55,703 nucleotides of DNA from positions 1 through 55,703 of the forward strand of contig WGNW01000065.1 in the NCBI GenBank assembly GCA_016124315.1. Reading direction: 5' to 3'. The stretch is from Alphaproteobacteria bacterium (GTDB lineage Bacteria; Pseudomonadota; Alphaproteobacteria; SMXS01). The position numbers were made by a program, and so were the translations under genes. Under the pieces are notes generated by a model. The model saw only the letters and a list, made by a program, of their open reading frames with translations, made no database searches and was not told the DNA's origin. How positions within the stretch are numbered: position 1 is the first letter of the stretch; each line of letters begins with the position of its first letter. Below, in pieces: positions 1 to 9,363 of this stretch.

Positions 1-608
1 AAGATCGTGCCGAGGAAAACCAGCAGGTAGGCGACCCAGACGACGGTCAGCCACAGGTCCACGTACCATTCCGGCTCGGCGTATTCCTTCGATTGGGTGA
101 TGCCGAGGAGGTAGCCGGTCGCCGCCAGCACGATGAACAGCTGGTAGCCCCAGAACACGAACCAAGCGGCCTTGCCGAAGGCGAGGCGCGCGCCCGTGGT
201 CCGCTGCACCACCCAGAAGCTGGTGCAGATCAGCGCGTTGCCGCCGAAGGCGAAGATCACCGCCGAGGTGTGCAGCGGCCGCAGCCGGCCGAAATTGGTG
301 TAGGCGTCCAGGTTCAGCTCGGGGAACGAGAGCTGCAGGGCGATCACCAGGCCCACCAGAAAGCCGGTGATGCCCCAGAACACGGTGGCGATGACGCCGG
401 CGCGGATCACCCCGTCCTCGTACTTGCCGACGACGGGCTTCGGCTTGCCCTCCGGATCGAAGGTGTTGAGCCCGGCGACGATGGCGATCAGCGCCGCCAG
501 TACGACGATCCAGGCGTGGATCGCGAAACGGGGGTCGTGGGTGAGGCCCGCAGCGAGCAGCCCGAGCGCCGCCGTCAGGCCCATGATCAGATAGAAGAGT
601 CCGGCCAT
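1..608 (-). CDS. ccoN: cbb3-type cytochrome c oxidase subunit I (CcoN), 5' part
   Basis: N-terminal 202 residues of the catalytic subunit of the high-affinity cbb3 terminal oxidase, an inner-membrane haem-copper enzyme that reduces O2 and pumps protons. The gene runs off the left edge. Hydrophobic helices are visible near residues 30-47, 73-95, 107-130 and 145-165. The segment [17 protein letters not shown] carries the conserved His expected to ligate the low-spin haem b in this family. The ATG at 608-606 is the only sensible start before the first helix. It lies 17 bp downstream of the outer-membrane protein gene on the same strand, so the two are probably co-transcribed. The FNR box further upstream fits the microaerobic control known for cco operons. 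The remaining cco genes would lie left of the window. Confidence 0.9.
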   Translation of the reverse strand, partial: MAGLFYLIMGLTAALGLLAAGLTHDPRFAIHAWIVVLAALIAIVAGLNTFDPEGKPKPVVGKYEDGVIRAGVIATVFWGITGFLVGLVIALQLSFPELNLDAYTNFGRLRPLHTSAVIFAFGGNALICTSFWVVQRTTGARLAFGKAAWFVFWGYQLFIVLAATGYLLGITQSKEYAEPEWYVDLWLTVVWVAYLLVFLGTI

Positions 609-625
609 GCTTGCGCGCTCCGCTC

Positions 626-1495
626 TCAGAAGGTGATGACGGCGTCGGCGTAGACGCGCCAGCTGGTGATGTCCTTTCGGCTGGTCACCGGCGCCTCGTA
701 GGCGGCGCCCAGCAGGACGTTGTGCGCCACCCGGAAGCGCGCGCCTGCGGCCACCGTCGCTACGGTGCCGCCGCCGGTGGCGCCGAAATTGACCACGTCG
801 AAGCCCTCGAACGGCACCGGCAGGCGGTTGCCGTGGCCGATGACCGAGAACACGTTGAATTCCACCAGCGGGAAGAACCAGTCGGTGACGGCGTAGTTGG
901 CGTGGATCGAGCCGACGAACAGCGAGCTGTCGGCGTTGCTATCGAGCGCGATGTCGGCGTTGACGCTGGCCTGGATCTGGAACCGGTCCACCTGCTGCAG
1001 CGCCGTCACGAAGACGTTGACGAAGCCGTCGCCATGGCCTTGCAGGTTGATGCCGGCGGTCTTCAGGCTGCCGACCGGCGCCTCATAGCGCAGGCCGACG
1101 GTGACGGCCGTGCCGGACTGCTCGTTGAGCACGACCGCGTACTTCACGCCGGCGGCGATGTTGGCGAAACCGTGCTCGTCGGGCAGCACGCCGGCGAAGT
1201 GGATGTCGGCGTAGCCGTCCTTGGTGGCGATGATCGCCAGCCGGTCGGTCAGCGCGAGGCGCGCCTGTACCGCGCCGATGTCGATGTTGCCGCCGCCTGT
1301 CAGGAAGGACGTCGGGATGTCGTGGTGGATGTAGATCGGGCGGATCTCCGTGGTCACCAGCGGGCTCTCGTTGAAGAGCGGATTGCTGACCGACGGGATG
1401 TAGCGGAACGGCTCGGCCTGCGCCGTCGCCGCCGCCAGCATTGCTCCGGCCATCGTGGCCGCTGCCCCGATTGCGGGCTTGCCGATCATTCGCAT
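626..1495 (-). CDS. putative outer-membrane beta-barrel protein upstream of ccoN
   Basis: A 289-residue protein with an N-terminal signal peptide of about 27 residues ending in an Ala-rich ATAQA-type cleavage site. The rest is made of alternating beta strands rich in aromatic and small residues, and the last residue is Phe, as is usual for BamA-inserted barrels. I cannot assign a substrate. General resemblance is to transporter-like or MetA-like outer-membrane proteins. The start is supported by a strong ribosome site (AGGAGGA) 5 bases before the ATG. It precedes ccoN by 17 bp and follows an FNR box, so expression is probably induced at low oxygen. The role of an outer-membrane protein in a cbb3 operon is unclear. 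Confidence 0.75.
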   Translation of the reverse strand: MRMIGKPAIGAAATMAGAMLAAATAQAEPFRYIPSVSNPLFNESPLVTTEIRPIYIHHDIPTSFLTGGGNIDIGAVQARLALTDRLAIIATKDGYADIHFAGVLPDEHGFANIAAGVKYAVVLNEQSGTAVTVGLRYEAPVGSLKTAGINLQGHGDGFVNVFVTALQQVDRFQIQASVNADIALDSNADSSLFVGSIHANYAVTDWFFPLVEFNVFSVIGHGNRLPVPFEGFDVVNFGATGGGTVATVAAGARFRVAHNVLLGAAYEAPVTSRKDITSWRVYADAVITF

Positions 1496-1882
1496 TGTTT
1501 CCTCCTGTCCGGCATTGCGTGGCGGGTGCCCGGACGTCTGATCCCGCTCACAGCGCCAACCTCGTGCGAGGCGGCGCGGCGGGCCTTGATCGCGATCAAA
1601 AAGGGGGAAGGTCGGCGTGGCCTGGGGCGTCCGCCTGCTGGCGTGCAGCGCGGTCGAGCGGCGCCCGAATTGGTCTCAAGAGGTTGATCCGGCTGAATAA
1701 ATCTGTGATCTTGGCGGCTCGGGCGGCCTCCCCGAACGGCTCGGTGCGCTCTGCATGCAATTTCGCTGCATGGCAGCAATGCGCCGCCGGTCGGGCGCGG
1801 GCGCCGACGGCAGACCGTTTAAATGGCGGCGAAAACCCTATAGCATGTTCCAGCTTCCACCACGCTGCGGGAGACGGGGAAT
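1496..1882. other. intergenic region with divergent promoters
   Basis: This 387-base region separates the minus-strand barrel/ccoN genes from the plus-strand VOC gene. It contains the FNR/Anr box listed separately. A short AT-richer stretch near 1815-1850, just before the VOC ribosome site, may hold that gene's promoter, but I see no convincing -35/-10 pair. The short reading frames crossing the region have no recognisable protein features. Confidence 0.6.
1586..1599. promoter_or_regulatory. FNR/Anr/FixK-type binding site
   Basis: TTGATCGCGATCAA is a perfect dyad and matches the FNR-family consensus TTGAT-N4-ATCAA at every defined position. Its centre lies about 97 bases upstream of the minus-strand ATG at 1495. 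Activation of cbb3 oxidase operons by FNR/Anr/FixK under low oxygen is well established. The -10 element that should lie about 30 bases downstream on the minus strand is not obvious. Confidence 0.85.
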
Positions 1883-2479
1883 ATGGAAACGACGCGCAAC
1901 GACAAGTTCGAGATCATGGGGGTCAACCACCTGGCGCTGGTGTGCAAGGACATGCAGCGCACGGTCGACTTCTATTCCGGCGTGCTCGGCATGCCGCTCA
2001 CCAAGACCATCGACCTGCCCAACGGCGCCGGCCAGCACTTCTTCTTCGACATCGGCAACGGGGATTCGCTGGCGTTCTTCTGGTTTCCCGACGCGCCCGA
2101 CGCCGTTCCCGGCGTCACCCACCCGGCTAGCCTGGTCGGCCGCGGCTCCATCACCACCGCCCACGCCTCGCTCAATCACCTGGCCTTCAACGTGGCGGCC
2201 GAGAGGATCGAGGAATACCGCGAACGCTTGGCGGCTGCCGGCGTGGACGTGACCCCGGTGGTGAACCACGACGACTCGGAGCGGCAGGCCAGCATGGAAC
2301 TGACGCCCTCCACCTTCGTGCGCTCGATCTATTTCCTCGATCCGGACGGCATCCAGCTCGAGTTCGCCGCCTGGACGCGGCCCATGGGCCAGCCCGGCGA
2401 CGTGCGCCACGCGCCCGCCACCGCTGACGACCGGGCGCGCTACCTCAAGATGCGCCCGGTGAAGGAACCGGCCGAGTAG
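1883..2479 (+). CDS. VOC-superfamily (glyoxalase/extradiol dioxygenase fold) protein
   Basis: A 198-residue protein with two beta-alpha-beta-beta-beta modules of the vicinal-oxygen-chelate fold. Candidate metal ligands are His16 (NHLAL), a His in SLNHLAFNV near residue 98, and a Glu in IQLEFAAW near residue 160. Such enzymes are glyoxalases, dioxygenases or epimerases, and the substrate cannot be told from the sequence. A GGGAGACGGGG ribosome site precedes the ATG closely. The gene converges on the autotransporter gene, with 3 bases between their stops. Confidence 0.8.
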   Translation: METTRNDKFEIMGVNHLALVCKDMQRTVDFYSGVLGMPLTKTIDLPNGAGQHFFFDIGNGDSLAFFWFPDAPDAVPGVTHPASLVGRGSITTAHASLNHLAFNVAAERIEEYRERLAAAGVDVTPVVNHDDSERQASMELTPSTFVRSIYFLDPDGIQLEFAAWTRPMGQPGDVRHAPATADDRARYLKMRPVKEPAE

Positions 2480-2482
2480 GGC

Positions 2483-5400
2483 TCAGAACCGCCAGGTCAG
2501 GCTGGCCTTCACGCCGTGATCCCGCAGGCCGCTGCCGAACTGGCCGGAATAGCTCACGCCGAGCGTCGCTGACGGGCCGATCGCGGCGTCGAGCCCCGCC
2601 TCCACCACGGCCACGTCGTCGGCCAGGGGAACGCCCCCGGCGGCGAAGGGTCCGCCCGTCGCGAAGCGCAGCAGCGCCGAGGATGCGCCGTTGCCGCAGA
2701 CGTGGCGCCAGCCCGCCATGCCGCGGATCGACAGGGCGCTGCCGAGCGAGGCCGACAGCCGTGCGCCGATCGTCGAGAAGGTGGCGTCGGTGCTCTGCCT
2801 GGCGCCGGTCAGCGCCGCCGGGCCGCCATTCTCGGTGAAGCCGTCCACGTGCAGGTCGACATAGGCGAGATTGGCGAAGGGCTCGATGGAGGCGCTGTCC
2901 ACCGCGACGGTGAAGCCGATCTCGCCGAACACCTGCCCGGTGCGTGCGTCGTAGCGGCCGCTGAGACGGTCGGCGAAGCTCCCGAAGGCCACCGCCCGGT
3001 CCGTATCCACATTGTGCCAGGAGTAGGCGGCGCCCAGCCGCAGCCCGAGTCCGCCGAAGCGCGCGCCGGCATAGAGGCCGGCATGGACGTTGTCGGACGT
3101 CGCCGAGGAGCCGCGCGCATTCACGTCGAGGGAGGTGCGGCTGTAGCCGGCGACGGCGCCGACACGCAGGTTTTCGGCCAGCGCGGCGTCGGCGCCGGCG
3201 ACGAAGCCCTCCGTATCCCGCGACAGGCGCGCGGCGTTGCCGTCGCCCGCCCGGCGCCCCCATGACCCGAATCCCTGGCCCCACAGGGCGAAGCGCGGCC
3301 CGCCGGCGGCCGGTGCCACGCGGGCCCTGTCGAGGGCGGCCTCGCGCACGAAGCGGCTGTCCTCGACGAGGGCGCTGCGGGCGGAGGCATGGATTTCGCC
3401 GGAAAGGGAGTCGAGCGCGGCGCGGGCGCCCCCGGCGTCGAGCATCAGCAGTCCCCCGTAGATCGGTCCGGCGGCGTCCAGCCCGCTCGCCGCCCGGCCG
3501 ACGGCCACCTGGTTGGGGGTCTGGCCGATCGCGGAGAAGTCCACGTCGTTGCGGATCAGCGTCAGGAACACGGTGTTGTCGTCATAGCTCAGCACCGGCG
3601 TCAGGAACGCTAGGTCCGTGGTGGCGCCGGCGAAGCCGTCGGTCGGGCCGGCGCGGACCACGCCGGCGGTGGCGGTGAGGATGGTGTAGGTGGTGGAGGC
3701 CGCGTAGTCGCCGTCGGCCGCCAGCACCTGGACGGTACCACCGGCGATGCTGGCGGTGCCCGTCACCGCGATCAGGTCGGCTTCGCCTGCGGCGTTCGCC
3801 TCCACCTCGTAGGCCGAGCCCGCAGCGAAATTCAGGTCGCCGGCCACGTGGAGCGTGCCGATGCTGGCGCCCGGCGCCGCCGTGCCGCCGTCGAGGACGG
3901 CGGTGGTCCCGACCGTGCCGTTGCCGGCCAGCCGCCCGCCCGTCTGGACCGAGATGCTGCCGCCGAGGGTTCCGTCCACCTGCAGGGTGCCGGCCTCGAC
4001 GGTCGCAGACCCGGCGAAGGCCGAGGAGTCGCCGGTGAGCGCCGTGACGCCCTCGCCCGCCTGCCGCAGGGTGCCGTCGCCGCTGATGGCGCCGTCGAAG
4101 ACCAGGCGGTCGGCGCGGTCGAAGACAAGCTCGCCGTGGTCTTCCACCGGCCCCTGGATGCTGCCGGCGGTGCTGCCGTCGCCGATCTGCAGCGTGCCGT
4201 GGGCAATGACGGTGCCGCCGGTGTAGCCGTTGGCGCCGGTCAGGACCAGCGTGCCCAGATCGTCCTTCACGAGGCGTGTGCCGCCGACCAGGGCCGCGGC
4301 GATCACCGCGCGGTCGCCGGCCCCCGCATCGGTTCCGTCGCCGACCCGCACGGTGGTGCTGCCGTCGTCGCCCGCCAGGGTGATGGGATCGCCCGACAGC
4401 AGCCAGCCGGTGCCGATGAACTGCATCCCCCGGACGGCGATGTCGCCGGCGCTGCCGTCCACGGTCACGGCGACCGTGGTGCTCCCGCGCTCACCCTGGA
4501 AGATGGCGAAGCCGCCGTTCCAGGCGTCGCTTCGGCTGCCGTTGGCGTCGGTCCAGTTGCGGGTGCCGTCGGCGATCCAGGTGCCGGGTCCGCCTTCCAC
4601 CCGTCCGGTCGGGCTGGTGGTGGTGCCGTTCCAGAACTGGACGTCCGGCACCGCGCTGAACACGAGGTTGACCTGTCCGGCGACACTGGTCTGCACCAGC
4701 AGGCTGCCGGGACTGACGCCGGCGGGCACGCTGCCCACGGTCATGCCGCCATCGCTCAGCTGGCCGCCGTAGTCGAAGAGCCGGTAGACGCCCTCGCCGA
4801 AGCCGCCGGCGTCGGTCACGTCCAGCACGCCGGCGAGCGCCAGGTCGCCGGTCACGTCGAACAGGGCGGCGTCGCTGGGGGCGGCCAGGGAAACATGGAC
4901 CAGCGACCCGCCGGCGAGGCTGAGCGAGTCCATGGTGAGCGTCTGCCCGGCGACGCCCTCGAGCGTGCCGCCGTCGGCCGCCGTCACGTCGCCCAGGATG
5001 CTGCCCTTGCCGCCGAGGATGGCGCCGTCGGCCACCTGGACGGCACCGTCGATGGAGCCGTCGACCAGCAGCCGGCCGCCGCTCACGGTGGTGCCGCCGC
5101 CATAGCTGCTCGTGCCGGACAGCACCAGAGTTCCCGCGCCGGTCTTCTCCAGCGAGCCGGCACCGCCGGTGTCCGAGATGGCGCCGCCGACGGTGTCGTC
5201 GTCTCCCAGTCCGCCGACGACCAGGCGGCGCGTGCCGAGCAGGACCGCGCCGTCTCCCGACAGGGAGCCGATGGCCGTCGAGGCCGCGTCCAGGCCGGCG
5301 ATGGTGAGGGTACCGCGGTTGACGATGGCGGTCCCCGCCGCCGTTCCGGTGTTCGAGAAGGCCACTATCCCGTCATTGGTGACGGTTCGCCCGCCCAGTT

Positions 5401-7999
5401 CGACCGAACCGGCGACGGCGAGGGTTCCGCCGGCGCCGACGGTCGCGTCGCCGGTGCCGAGCGCTCCCGTCGCCGCCGCGACCAGCGTGCCCGCGTCGAC
5501 CGTGGTGCCGCCGGCATAGCCGTTGGCGGCGGCCAGGGTGAGGGTGCCGCCGCCGGTCTTGTGCAGTCCGCCGGTGCCCGAGATTGCGACGTTGACGGTG
5601 GCCGCGGCGTTCCCGTCGCCGCCGACGTCGATCACCGTGTCGGCGGTGTCGGTCAGCAAGCCGCCGGCCGCGCCGGCCTCGAACACGTAGTCGCCGCCGT
5701 CGAGGAAGCGCAGGCCGGTGATGGTCTGCGTGCCCTCGACGGTGACCGTACCGGCGCCGCCATTGGCTGAGAACACGGCGATCTGGGCGGCCCAGGGCGC
5801 GTTGATGGTCCCGGCCTGGTTGGTCCAGTTGGTGTTGCCGGCGTTCCAGGTGCCGCTGCCGCCGCGGCCGTCGGCCACCCCGCCCGGCGCCGGGTTGGCG
5901 CCGTCCCAGTACTGGGCGCCCTCGCCCACGGCCACCACCAGGTCGACCTGGCCGGCGGTCGCGGTATCCAGCATCCAGTCGCCGGGATTGAAGCCGGCCG
6001 GCACCGCGCTGATCACCACGCCGTTGTCGGTGAGCGCGCCGCCATAGTCGAACAGCCGGTAGGTGCCTTCTCCGAAGCCGCCGCCGTCGGTGACGTCCAG
6101 TATGCCGTCCAGCGTCAGCGCGCCGTTCACGTGGAACAGCGCGGTCGTGTCCGGCGGTCCGAGCTGTACCGCCGTCACCGCATGGCCCGAAAGCGACAGG
6201 GCATCCATGCCGAGGGTGCTGCCGGCCCGGCCCGAGAGGGTGCCGCCGTCCATCACGCTGGTGGTGCCGGAGATGGTGCCGGAGCCGGTGAGCGTGGCGC
6301 CCGCCGCCACGGTCGCGCCCGCGGTGGTCAGGGTGCCGTCGACCTCCAGGGTGCCGCCCTCGACCTGGAAGGCGCCCGAGATGCCGCCGGCACCCAGGGT
6401 TCCCTGCAAGATCCACGTTCCCGCGCCGGTCTTCCGGCCCACCTCGAAGTTGGTCACCGGATTGGCGGTGAAGTCGAAGGTGCCGGTGGTGCCGGCGGCG
6501 CCGTCGAGCACGAAGCTGTCGGTTTCCGGAACCGTCCTGGTGCTGCCGCCGTCGATGCCGCCGACGATGACGGCGGTCGGCAGCAGGGTCAGGGTGTCGG
6601 AGCCCGTGTCCAGGGCGATGGCGATGCCGCCGTTATGCCGTTCGATTCGCCCGGCCACGGTCAGGTTGTCGACGATGTTGGGATAGAACGAGTCGCCGTA
6701 GTCCTCCGCGTAGGCGGCGCCGCTCTGGCTGTACAGCACGCCGCCCTCGTGCACGGTGACGTTGGCGACGAAGTCCACCCGCGGATCGGCCGAGGAGCTG
6801 CGGTTTCCGCTGAGAAAGATCGTCGAGCCCGAGCCCAGGCTCTCGACGCGACCGTAGACGTCGATGCTGCCGCTGAAGGAATCGGGAGTCGTGTAGGCGC
6901 TCACGAAGATGGGGTGGTAGAAGCTGCGCGTCGTCACCCGCCCGGTCTCGCCGATCACGATGCTGTTGCCGGTTCCGGCGAAGATGCCGGTCGCCTTGTA
7001 GGTTTCCACCACGCCGTCGACCCGCACGCTGGTGTCGCTGGGAGCATTGTCGAAGACATAGATGCCGACCGCCCCGTTGCCGCCATTGCCGGTGTTGGTC
7101 GGGTTGCCGGTCACGACGCTGCCGGTCTCCGTCACCCAGATGTCGGCGCCCGGATCGGCGATGATGCCGTAGGCGCCGGCGGTGTTGGGGCCGGCGAGGT
7201 CTCCCAGCACCGAGACCGCACCGGCCACGGTCACCGTCGCGCCGGCGCCCACGTCGATGGCCGATCCCATGCCGTGGGTGGTGATGGCGCCGCCGTCCTC
7301 GACCGTGATGTTGGCGCCCGTCGCCGTCCCCGCATTGATGCCCAGGGCGGTGTTGGCGGGCCTGGCCTCCACGAGGCCGCCTGAATGGATGGTGAGCACG
7401 TCGCCCGCGCCGCCCAGCACGACGGCATCCCCGCCGACGCCGGCGGCGCGCACCGTGCCGGTGATGTCGATGGTGTTGTTGCCGCCCGAGCCGTTGATTC
7501 CCGCGCTGTTGCTGAAGGCCGCCGCCGTGACGATGCTGCCGTCGGCGCCGACGGTGACGTGGCTGGCCGACAGTCCCCCGCCCTGACCCGTGACGCCGTT
7601 CTGGCCGCGGACCAGCCCTTCGATGCTCAGCTGTGAGCCGCTGCCGAGCGCCACGCTGGGGGTGTTCACGGACAGGGCGTCGTTGCCCACGGCCGAGCCT
7701 TGCCCAAGCGTGACGTCGGCGCTGCCCCCCAGCGATATGGCCGAACCGGCGGTGGGGACGATGGTCGCGCCGGCATTGACCGTGAGGGCCACGCGGTCGC
7801 TGGCCGGTGCGACGACGCCGACCGTGCTGTCGCCGTCGCAGGTCACCGTCGCGTCGCTTGCCGGCGCGTTGCTGGTGCAGGCGGCTTCGGCCCGGCCCGG
7901 CCCCCAGGCAATCGCGGCGGTGGTCGTCAGCAGCAGCGCCAGGCGGCGGCCCCTCGCCGCCGCCGGCTGCACACGGTGCTTGCGCGCACCTTCCCCCAT
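2483..7999 (-). CDS. autotransporter (type Va) with beta-helix passenger and C-terminal barrel
   Basis: A protein of about 1838 residues. The signal peptide (residues 1-39, Arg-rich n-region, then an LALLLTTTAAIA core) is followed by a very long Gly/Asp/Thr-rich passenger typical of a right-handed beta helix. At least three autotransporter-associated repeats are visible, with the pattern K-x-G-x-G-T-L-x-L-x-x-x-x-x-Y-x-G-G-T. Two QxWxG...GTWxxxxxNWT inserts also occur. The last roughly 275 residues form the autotransporter barrel, from WGQGFGSWG to the terminal LTWRF. The start at 7999 is preferred over 8140 because it directly precedes the signal peptide and has an AAGGGA ribosome site; the 8140 start would add a 47-residue Arg-rich extension. 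It is probably a surface adhesin or matrix protein. It is transcribed divergently from a LuxR-type regulator. Confidence 0.9.
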   Translation of the reverse strand: MGEGARKHRVQPAAARGRRLALLLTTTAAIAWGPGRAEAACTSNAPASDATVTCDGDSTVGVVAPASDRVALTVNAGATIVPTAGSAISLGGSADVTLGQGSAVGNDALSVNTPSVALGSGSQLSIEGLVRGQNGVTGQGGGLSASHVTVGADGSIVTAAAFSNSAGINGSGGNNTIDITGTVRAAGVGGDAVVLGGAGDVLTIHSGGLVEARPANTALGINAGTATGANITVEDGGAITTHGMGSAIDVGAGATVTVAGAVSVLGDLAGPNTAGAYGIIADPGADIWVTETGSVVTGNPTNTGNGGNGAVGIYVFDNAPSDTSVRVDGVVETYKATGIFAGTGNSIVIGETGRVTTRSFYHPIFVSAYTTPDSFSGSIDVYGRVESLGSGSTIFLSGNRSSSADPRVDFVANVTVHEGGVLYSQSGAAYAEDYGDSFYPNIVDNLTVAGRIERHNGGIAIALDTGSDTLTLLPTAVIVGGIDGGSTRTVPETDSFVLDGAAGTTGTFDFTANPVTNFEVGRKTGAGTWILQGTLGAGGISGAFQVEGGTLEVDGTLTTAGATVAAGATLTGSGTISGTTSVMDGGTLSGRAGSTLGMDALSLSGHAVTAVQLGPPDTTALFHVNGALTLDGILDVTDGGGFGEGTYRLFDYGGALTDNGVVISAVPAGFNPGDWMLDTATAGQVDLVVAVGEGAQYWDGANPAPGGVADGRGGSGTWNAGNTNWTNQAGTINAPWAAQIAVFSANGGAGTVTVEGTQTITGLRFLDGGDYVFEAGAAGGLLTDTADTVIDVGGDGNAAATVNVAISGTGGLHKTGGGTLTLAAANGYAGGTTVDAGTLVAAATGALGTGDATVGAGGTLAVAGSVELGGRTVTNDGIVAFSNTGTAAGTAIVNRGTLTIAGLDAASTAIGSLSGDGAVLLGTRRLVVGGLGDDDTVGGAISDTGGAGSLEKTGAGTLVLSGTSSYGGGTTVSGGRLLVDGSIDGAVQVADGAILGGKGSILGDVTAADGGTLEGVAGQTLTMDSLSLAGGSLVHVSLAAPSDAALFDVTGDLALAGVLDVTDAGGFGEGVYRLFDYGGQLSDGGMTVGSVPAGVSPGSLLVQTSVAGQVNLVFSAVPDVQFWNGTTTSPTGRVEGGPGTWIADGTRNWTDANGSRSDAWNGGFAIFQGERGSTTVAVTVDGSAGDIAVRGMQFIGTGWLLSGDPITLAGDDGSTTVRVGDGTDAGAGDRAVIAAALVGGTRLVKDDLGTLVLTGANGYTGGTVIAHGTLQIGDGSTAGSIQGPVEDHGELVFDRADRLVFDGAISGDGTLRQAGEGVTALTGDSSAFAGSATVEAGTLQVDGTLGGSISVQTGGRLAGNGTVGTTAVLDGGTAAPGASIGTLHVAGDLNFAAGSAYEVEANAAGEADLIAVTGTASIAGGTVQVLAADGDYAASTTYTILTATAGVVRAGPTDGFAGATTDLAFLTPVLSYDDNTVFLTLIRNDVDFSAIGQTPNQVAVGRAASGLDAAGPIYGGLLMLDAGGARAALDSLSGEIHASARSALVEDSRFVREAALDRARVAPAAGGPRFALWGQGFGSWGRRAGDGNAARLSRDTEGFVAGADAALAENLRVGAVAGYSRTSLDVNARGSSATSDNVHAGLYAGARFGGLGLRLGAAYSWHNVDTDRAVAFGSFADRLSGRYDARTGQVFGEIGFTVAVDSASIEPFANLAYVDLHVDGFTENGGPAALTGARQSTDATFSTIGARLSASLGSALSIRGMAGWRHVCGNGASSALLRFATGGPFAAGGVPLADDVAVVEAGLDAAIGPSATLGVSYSGQFGSGLRDHGVKASLTWRF

Positions 8000-8067
8000 G
8001 GCTGTTCCCTTGCGGTTACAACGTGATGCCCATCCGCGGATATTGACGGGCGGCAGGCGACCGAACA

Positions 8068-8083
8068 CTATCCGAATGGATAG
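8068..8083. promoter_or_regulatory. inverted repeat between autotransporter and LuxR-type regulator
   Basis: CTATCC-GAAT-GGATAG is a perfect 6-bp dyad with a 4-base spacer, placed midway in the 140-base divergent intergenic region. Its position suggests an operator for the adjacent HTH regulator acting on one or both promoters. No match to a known LuxR-family consensus is claimed. Confidence 0.4.
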
Positions 8084-8139
8084 GGTGGTGCGGCGCCCGG
8101 CGGGCGTGTGCCGGCGGGGCGGACGCGGCAGGGGCTGCA

Positions 8140-9276
8140 ATGCCGGACGGTGACGACGAGGCGTCGTTATTGGACGCCATATATCGGATTGCCACCGATG
8201 ACAGCGCGCTGGCGCAGGTACTGGCGGCGCTCGGCGACCGTTATGGCTGCGACGGCGCGGCCTTCCTCTATTCGGACCTGCAGGACAACCGCTCGCAAAT
8301 TCTTCTTTGTCACGGCGCCTGGGGCGGCGATGTCTTCGAGCGTTACCGGGAGGTCGCCGAGTTCGATCCGGCGCCGCGGGCGTTCGCCCTGCTTCCGAAG
8401 CAGATGGTGTCGACGACCGACCAGCTGTTCAGCCCCGATTTCAAGGCGGCGTCCTTCTTCTGGAACGAGTTCTACCGGCCGGCCGGCTTCACCGAGACCG
8501 TTGGAGCCACCCTGTTCGCGGACGGGGGGCGCCACGCGGTGCTCGGGCTGCACCGCAGCGACGCTCGCCCGGTCTTCGCGGAAGCGGACATCGCCGACCT
8601 TCAGCGGCTCGTCGCCCATTTGGTGCGGGCGTTCCAGATGCGTCGGCAGTTCCGCGACGTGGCGGCCCGCGCTGTCACATTCGAGGCGGTGATCGGTCGT
8701 CTCGAAGCCGGCGTTCTCCTCCTGGACTCCGGCGGACGCCTCACCTTCGCCAACGGCGCTGGGCGAGCCGTCCTCGACCGGGGCGACGGCATCGGCCTCG
8801 GCCGCGCCGGCAATCTCGTGGTGGCCCAGCCGCAGGCCCGTTCCCGGCTGGCGGCGCTGATCGCCGACGTGGGCGCGGGAGGCGCCGGCGGCGTCGTCAG
8901 CGTGCCCCGGTCGGGCGGCAGGAGCGGCTACCCGCTGCTGGTGGCTCCGGCGCCGTCGGCTGCGGGGGGCATCGCCGATCCGCGGGACAGCCCGCGGCCC
9001 GCGATGCTGTTCATCCACGATCCGGAGCGGCAGCTGCGGGACGCCGCGGCCGTCCTGCAGCAGGCGCTGGGCCTGACGCCGGGAGCGGCGCGCCTGGTCG
9101 AGGCGTTGACGCGGGACGGCGACTTGAAGAGCTTCGCCGAGTCGAACGGCGTGACCATCCACACCGCCCGCTTCCATCTGCGCGCCGCCCTGGAGCGGAC
9201 ACAGACCCGCAGCCAGGCCGAGATCGTGCGTCTTGCCGTGAGGGTGCTGCGCGATTTGGCGCTGGGCGGCGGCTGA
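8140..9276 (+). CDS. LuxR-type HTH regulator with sensory N-terminal region
   Basis: A 378-residue protein. The C-terminal ~65 residues, from LTPGAARLVEAL through SFAESNGVTIHTARFHL, match the four-helix LuxR/NarL DNA-binding domain. The N-terminal ~180 residues look like a GAF-type sensor. A central stretch around residues 180-225 (FEAVIGRLEAGVLLLDSGGR) looks PAS-like and is followed by a Gly-rich segment. No phospho-acceptor receiver domain is visible. It is divergent from the autotransporter gene across 140 bases that hold a 16-bp dyad, so local control of the autotransporter is a reasonable inference. The signal sensed is unknown. Confidence 0.8.
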   Translation: MPDGDDEASLLDAIYRIATDDSALAQVLAALGDRYGCDGAAFLYSDLQDNRSQILLCHGAWGGDVFERYREVAEFDPAPRAFALLPKQMVSTTDQLFSPDFKAASFFWNEFYRPAGFTETVGATLFADGGRHAVLGLHRSDARPVFAEADIADLQRLVAHLVRAFQMRRQFRDVAARAVTFEAVIGRLEAGVLLLDSGGRLTFANGAGRAVLDRGDGIGLGRAGNLVVAQPQARSRLAALIADVGAGGAGGVVSVPRSGGRSGYPLLVAPAPSAAGGIADPRDSPRPAMLFIHDPERQLRDAAAVLQQALGLTPGAARLVEALTRDGDLKSFAESNGVTIHTARFHLRAALERTQTRSQAEIVRLAVRVLRDLALGGG

Positions 9277-9363
9277 CCGCCGCGCTTATTCTGGCCGCGC
9301 CAACCGATCCTGCGGCGTAGGGGGCCTGGCCCGCGCGCCAGCCTGTTCCACGGGGAGGAAATC

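Noticed and set aside
3848-5770. Long open frame (640 codons) opposite the autotransporter gene
   Set aside because: It is antisense to clear autotransporter repeats, is rich in Gly, Ala, Arg and Asp without domains, and reflects high GC codon bias.
8000-8140. Upstream start for the autotransporter at 8140
   Set aside because: It would add 47 Arg-rich residues before a perfect signal peptide and would overlap the divergent regulator's start region; 7999 has a ribosome site.
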